From: Pedobacter miscanthi
GTDB lineage: Bacteria; Bacteroidota; Bacteroidia; Sphingobacteriales; Sphingobacteriaceae
Assembly (NCBI RefSeq): GCF_003315595.1
Contig: NZ_QNQU01000005.1
Location: 1 to 64,000, forward strand
Direction: 5' to 3'
DNA length: 64,000 nucleotides
The translations under genes were made by a program, and so were the position numbers. Of this stretch, positions 60,950 to 64,000 are shown one piece after another (within the stretch, counting starts at the first letter, position 1; each line of letters opens with the position of its first letter). Below the pieces are notes generated by a model. The model had not been told where the DNA came from, made no database searches, and worked only from the letters and a program-made list of their open reading frames with translations.

Positions 60950-61519
60950 ATGAAAAATTGTAATCTCGCTACTGAAAACTTTTCCTCAGGAAGGAGGAAT
61001 TATTTTCTGGATTTTAAAAGGGCAGTTAATGATAACCGTTATCTGAGCATTACCAGGAGTGATGAACTGGATGATGGAAGCTATAAACGATCATCTGTGG
61101 TGGTTTTTGAGCAGGACTTTCATTTTTTGATATCAGCGATGTCTTCACTGTTCCATTCAGCGGTTTACCTGCATCAGGATAATTTCAGTGTGGCGGATCT
61201 GGTTCACCTCAGGACCCATGGTGCAAATAAAGGGATCAAATCATGGGATGTCAATTTAAGGCCAAGAGAAAAGTTTATTGCTCTGGGAGGGGAACAGATG
61301 AGTAATGCGGAACTGATCGCGATGCTGATCGGCTCAGGCCATAGTGATGTAAGTGCTGTAGACCTGGCAGCAAATGTTTTAAAAGCTGTTGGAGGCAGGC
61401 TCGATCTGCTGGCTGCCGAAGACCATAAATCACTTTCCAGGTTTAAAGGAATTGGAATAGCAAAGTCCAGCGCTATCCTGGCTGCGCTTGAACTCGGCAG
61501 AAGGATGTGCAGCGTTTAG
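60950..61519 (+). CDS. Fusion of a PUR-alpha/DUF3276-like domain with the RadC N-terminal (UPF0758) domain
   Basis: 189 residues in two parts. Residues ~14-70 read RRNYFLDFKRAVNDNRYLSI with TRSDELDDGSYKRSSVVVFE, the start of the DUF3276/PUR-type fold that binds single-stranded DNA or RNA. Residues ~104-189 read LRPREKFIALGGEQMSNAEL with MLIGSGHSDVSAVDLAANVL and FKGIGIAKSSAILAALELGR, the N-terminal helix-hairpin-helix unit of RadC/UPF0758. Normal RadC continues for ~120 residues into a JAB/MPN metalloprotease-like domain; here the stop comes directly after the helical unit. So it is a fusion of two nucleic-acid binding parts without the JAB domain. A role in DNA processing during transfer is inferred from context near ssb. 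Confidence 0.8.
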   Translation: MKNCNLATENFSSGRRNYFLDFKRAVNDNRYLSITRSDELDDGSYKRSSVVVFEQDFHFLISAMSSLFHSAVYLHQDNFSVADLVHLRTHGANKGIKSWDVNLRPREKFIALGGEQMSNAELIAMLIGSGHSDVSAVDLAANVLKAVGGRLDLLAAEDHKSLSRFKGIGIAKSSAILAALELGRRMCSV

Positions 61520-61920
61520 ATTTTATGCAGGACTGCAATTTGAAAGAGTAATACACTGGCGTCTTCAATGACCAGCACCTTGGAACTTTTAAGATATGTT
61601 ATGGTCGGCTTAAAATAGCCTTTATGTTAGTTTCTGCTAGATTCTTCAAGTGATTTATTGGTTTAATCCTCACTTTGCTTACAGGTTATATTATAAAACT
61701 TCACAATAGAAAACGGTAAAAAAGGGCGCGAAATTCGGGCGTTTCGATCTCTGCGAGCGCATAATGTTGTGGCTGCGCCCCATCACCCTCCGGGACTTAT
61801 AGCTCTCCGTTCCTGTACACCCGCTTTTCTGTACTTTCTTTTTTTCCGTTTTTTCTTTTGAAAAGATTTTTTGGAAAAAAGGAAAGGAGACAAAAAAGTT
61901 AAACTTAAAAATTTTACAAA
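61520..61920. other. Leader stretch before ssb
   Basis: About 400 nt without a gene. A possible structured region: GGGCGC (61724-61729) can pair with GCGCCC (61775-61780), with GC-rich words inside. Pyrimidine-rich and purine-rich blocks (CTTTCTTTTTTTCCG around 61838-61852 and GGAAAAAAGGAAAGGAGAC around 61873-61891) follow, the latter close to a Shine-Dalgarno-like GGAG ahead of ssb. Neither a terminator nor a coding frame is seen. Confidence 0.45.
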
Positions 61921-62328
61921 ATGGAAATTACAGGAAGATTGACCGCTGATGCAGTGGTAAGAACGGTAAGCGGAGACAGAAAAGTAACAGGCTTTTCAAT
62001 TGCAATTAATGACACTTACCGCTCTGGCGGGGAGCAGAAAAAGGTGACTACATTTATCGACTGTTCGTATTGGCTTAATACCGGGATAGCGGACTACCTG
62101 AAAAAGGGTGGATGGGTTCAACTGTATGGCCGTATAGGCGTTAATGCCTACCTGAGCAGTTCGGGTGAGGCTAAAGCATCACTGACCTTTCATACAGCAG
62201 AGATTAAACTACTGGGCAGCGCTACACGCTCCGAAGTGGCAGCCTATTCAGATTCTATGCAACATGCACCAGAGCAGACCCTAAACGAAAAAATAACTTT
62301 TCAGGGCATAGACGATCTTCCGTTTTAA
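61921..62328 (+). CDS. ssb: Single-stranded DNA-binding protein
   Basis: 135 residues with the SSB OB-fold: MEITGRLTADAVVRTVSGDR with KVTGFSIAINDTYRSGGEQK, CSYWLNTGIADYLKKGGWVQ and LYGRIGVNAYLSSSGEAKAS, and a C-terminal tail that ends FQGIDDLPF, close to the DDDLPF tail that binds partner proteins. It coats single-stranded DNA, on an ICE mostly the transferred strand after entry. Follows a long leader. A second chromosomal ssb is expected elsewhere. Confidence 0.93.
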   Translation: MEITGRLTADAVVRTVSGDRKVTGFSIAINDTYRSGGEQKKVTTFIDCSYWLNTGIADYLKKGGWVQLYGRIGVNAYLSSSGEAKASLTFHTAEIKLLGSATRSEVAAYSDSMQHAPEQTLNEKITFQGIDDLPF

Positions 62329-62366
62329 TAATTAGCTGATACTTATTCATTTTAGATTTTACGACA

Positions 62367-63452
62367 ATGGCACATAACTTAAATTATAACGAGAACACAC
62401 AGAAACACAGTTTTTTTTCGGTAAGTGAAAAAGCATGGCACGGCCTGGGGAAAATTGTAGATGCTTATCCCACATCAGCGGAAGCCTTAAAATTTGCGGG
62501 GCTTGATTATTCGGTCGAAAAAAGGCCGCTCTTTACAATGGATGCGCTGAATATGCGCCTGCGCAATCAGCCTGATCCCGATGCGATCATTTTGGGCGCA
62601 TCCTCTGACATTGAAGTCCCGAATTATTTTGCTACCGTACGTACCGATTCCGATACGGTTTTGGGAGTGGTGGGCAAGGATTATAGCGTGGTACAGAATA
62701 CCGAAGCCTTTGAATTTTTCGATAGCATTGTTGGCGGGGGCGAGGGCATCCTCTACGAAACCGCCGGGGCTTTGGGTAAGGGGGAACGGATTTTCATTAC
62801 CGCAAAATTGCCCTCCTATATCAAAGTGGGAAAGGATGACCTGATCGAGCAATATCTTTTTCTAACTACCTCACATGATGGCTTTGGAAGCATCACAGCA
62901 GCTTTTACACCCGTACGGATTGTGTGCAACAACACTTTGAACGCAGCCCTTAAAAATTCTACAAATTCCATCCGAATCCGTCATTCCTCGGGTGCAGGGG
63001 ACAGGCTGAAAACGGCCCACACGCTTATGGGTATTTCGGGCAGGATAGGGGATGAAATGGAGCAGCTATTTAACCATTGGGCAACCGTGCGTATTTCCGA
63101 TGAAGAAGTAAAGAAACTCATACAGATTGCAATGGCTCCAAACCGTGAAGTGTTAAGCAAACTGAAAAACGGGACTGTTGATGAAGCATCAAGTGTGTAT
63201 AAAAATATTGTTGATGATGTTTATAGTTATGCAATGGCTAATCCCTCGCAGTTGCTGGATACCACCAAAGGCACGTTGTTTGGTGCGTATAATGCCGTAA
63301 CGGGCTACTATCAGAATGTGCGCAGGTTCAAAGACGGAGAATCCAAGTTTAAATCCATATTGGAGGGAACTGCCAAACAACGGGGACAGTCTGCCTTTGA
63401 CCTGTGCTTGAGTCTAGGCAGAAACGAAAACATTTCATTTCAACTGAATTAA
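62367..63452 (+). CDS. DUF932 (phage/plasmid-like TIGR03299) protein
   Basis: 361 residues. The start reads HSFFSVSEKAWHGLGKIVDA and AEALKFAGLDYSVEKRPLFT, the fixed DUF932 beginning (WHxLG...). Later FVTVRTDSD-like (FATVRTDSDTVLGVVGKDYS), EFFDSIVGGGEGILYETAGA and CNNTLNAALKNSTNSIRIRH follow. DUF932 proteins are common on plasmids, phages and ICEs; their function is unknown, though a role in DNA replication or anti-restriction is suspected. 38 nt after ssb, so probably in the same unit. A hairpin follows at 63459. Confidence 0.9.
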   Translation: MAHNLNYNENTQKHSFFSVSEKAWHGLGKIVDAYPTSAEALKFAGLDYSVEKRPLFTMDALNMRLRNQPDPDAIILGASSDIEVPNYFATVRTDSDTVLGVVGKDYSVVQNTEAFEFFDSIVGGGEGILYETAGALGKGERIFITAKLPSYIKVGKDDLIEQYLFLTTSHDGFGSITAAFTPVRIVCNNTLNAALKNSTNSIRIRHSSGAGDRLKTAHTLMGISGRIGDEMEQLFNHWATVRISDEEVKKLIQIAMAPNREVLSKLKNGTVDEASSVYKNIVDDVYSYAMANPSQLLDTTKGTLFGAYNAVTGYYQNVRRFKDGESKFKSILEGTAKQRGQSAFDLCLSLGRNENISFQLN

Positions 63453-63458
63453 CTATCC

Positions 63459-63480
63459 GGGAGCGGTTATCCGCTCCCTT
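63459..63480 (+). terminator. Hairpin between DUF932 and the next small gene
   Basis: GGGAGCGG (63459-63466) with CCGCTCCC (63471-63478), a perfect 8-bp stem with TTAT loop, then only TT. It lies 7 nt after the DUF932 stop and 14 nt before the next ATG. It may process or attenuate the mRNA rather than fully stop it. Confidence 0.6.
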
Positions 63481-63493
63481 AAACAACTATACC

Positions 63494-63712
63494 ATGAGCA
63501 TATTAGCCGATACAACAGAAAAAAAAGCGCTTTACGAAATCGCAAAAACTCTGAGGTTTTTTCAGAGACTTGAATGCCTGCAGATTTCAGCAGGGGATGC
63601 CGTGCGCATCCGCCATGCAGAAAATATTATTAAAAGCGTAATAGGGGCCAACGGCTTTGATGCCGTTTTTTCTAAACGCAGGGGAACACACTTGATTAAA
63701 AAAAAATCATAA
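63494..63712 (+). CDS. Small conserved ICE protein, unknown
   Basis: 72 residues from the ATG at 63494 (MSILADTTEKKALYEIAKTL). Mainly helical: FFQRLECLQISAGDAVRIRH and ENIIKSVIGANGFDAVF, with a basic end (SKRRGTHLIKKKS). No recognised domain. It lies directly behind DUF932 in a position where short ICE genes are common. The frame is open upstream to 63404 but that part overlaps DUF932. Function unknown. Confidence 0.6.
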   Translation: MSILADTTEKKALYEIAKTLRFFQRLECLQISAGDAVRIRHAENIIKSVIGANGFDAVFSKRRGTHLIKKKS

Positions 63713-63799
63713 GAGCTAACTTCTTATGCAACTTTAAAAATGACTACTTAGGGTTAAGCATGTTAATAAGTGACTCCCTAATTTCCACCTGCTAAGTGT

Positions 63800-64000
63800 T
63801 CAGTCCTGAAAGCCTATGGATCCCAGGAATACTTTACTTCCCAGGGTGGGATGATAGGATGGGCGGTAGATGATATAGCCACATTCCTGCAACGACCTTA
63901 GGCATTTGTGGTAAGTTTTAGTTGAACAGATCTTACTGATCAACATAAGCCTGCTTCTGCTGATAGAAAATGGATTTTCAAATCCATTTTTCTTCCAGCA
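63800..64000 (-). CDS. Partial regulator-like gene, C-terminal end
   Basis: The minus-strand frame runs from the window end to a TGA at 63800-63802, so only the last 66 residues are seen: NGFENPFSISRSRLMLISKI, then STKTYHKCLRSLQECGYIIY, RPSYHPTLGSKVFLGSIGFQ. The order FxNPFSxSxxRL...KTxxKxLxxLQxxGYI is a winged-HTH layout typical of Bacteroidetes ICE replication/regulatory proteins (helix, recognition helix, wing). The N-terminal part lies beyond the window. It is convergent with the gene at 63494. Confidence 0.55.
   Translation of the reverse strand, partial: CWKKNGFENPFSISRSRLMLISKICSTKTYHKCLRSLQECGYIIYRPSYHPTLGSKVFLGSIGFQD

Noticed and set aside
39400-64000. Integrase or excisionase of the ICE
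   Set aside because: No tyrosine or serine recombinase frame was found in the window; it must lie beyond the right edge.
1-64000. CRISPR array, rRNA operon or insertion sequence
   Set aside because: No regularly spaced repeats, rRNA-like stretches, or transposase genes with terminal inverted repeats were seen.

Overview
The window reads as chromosomal DNA of a Bacteroidota bacterium, most likely Sphingobacteriaceae (Pedobacter or Mucilaginibacter type). Evidence: a RagB/SusD protein, a TonB-dependent receptor with a carboxypeptidase-regulatory N-terminus, a GH97 glycosidase, LytTR/LytS signalling, a TTTG-N19-TAnnTTTG promoter at 60084-60114, and conjugation genes of the Bacteroidetes type (DUF4133, DUF4134, TraG, TraJ, TraK, TraM, TraN). 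No rRNA genes, intact tRNA, CRISPR array, IS element or integrase gene was found.

Region 1 (1-16.6 kb) is mixed chromosome: the end of a SusD gene, a small MauE/DoxX-type membrane operon, a Crp-like regulator, an RteC-like protein, a UvrD-type helicase with a C-terminal HTH, a LytS/LytTR two-component pair, two single-domain response regulators flanking a PAS-AraC regulator, a DUF892 ferritin-like protein, and an nhaA-DUF389 operon. Region 2 (16.7-25.3 kb) has an ECF sigma factor divergent from a TonB receptor, a broken LytTR gene, several small regulators, an AhpD-like protein and a stand-alone infC. Region 3 (25.4-33.3 kb) is a tolC-RND-MFP efflux operon ended by a clear terminator, then a GH97 gene.

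Region 4 (33.3-39.7 kb) is AT-rich and full of decayed genes: a second-copy fragment of the response regulator at 10.1 kb, several multi-lesion coding remnants, orphan immunity-like genes, an intact DUF2256 mini-gene and a degenerate tRNA-Arg-like sequence. It looks like an accessory junction.

Region 5 (39.8-64 kb) is the transfer half of an integrative conjugative element. It opens with a candidate structured RNA ending in a perfect terminator, a broken HTH gene and a candidate oriT. Relaxosome protein, MOBP relaxase, ParA, TraB-like protein, two DUF4134 proteins, DUF4133, the TraG ATPase, three tandem secreted paralogues, TraJ, TraK, TraL-like, TraM, TraN, the VirD4 coupling protein and an M23 peptidase follow, all on the + strand and mostly overlapping or closely spaced. 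Accessory genes follow: DUF4099/3945-type, degenerate Toprim-like, two paralogous unknowns, histone H1-like, a PUR/RadC-N fusion, ssb and DUF932. The second ICE boundary and integrase lie outside the window.

The most interesting items are the structured RNA beside the mobilisation genes, the PUR/RadC-N fusion without nuclease domain, the triplicated secreted Tra proteins, and an RND pump lacking two of the usual proton-relay residues.
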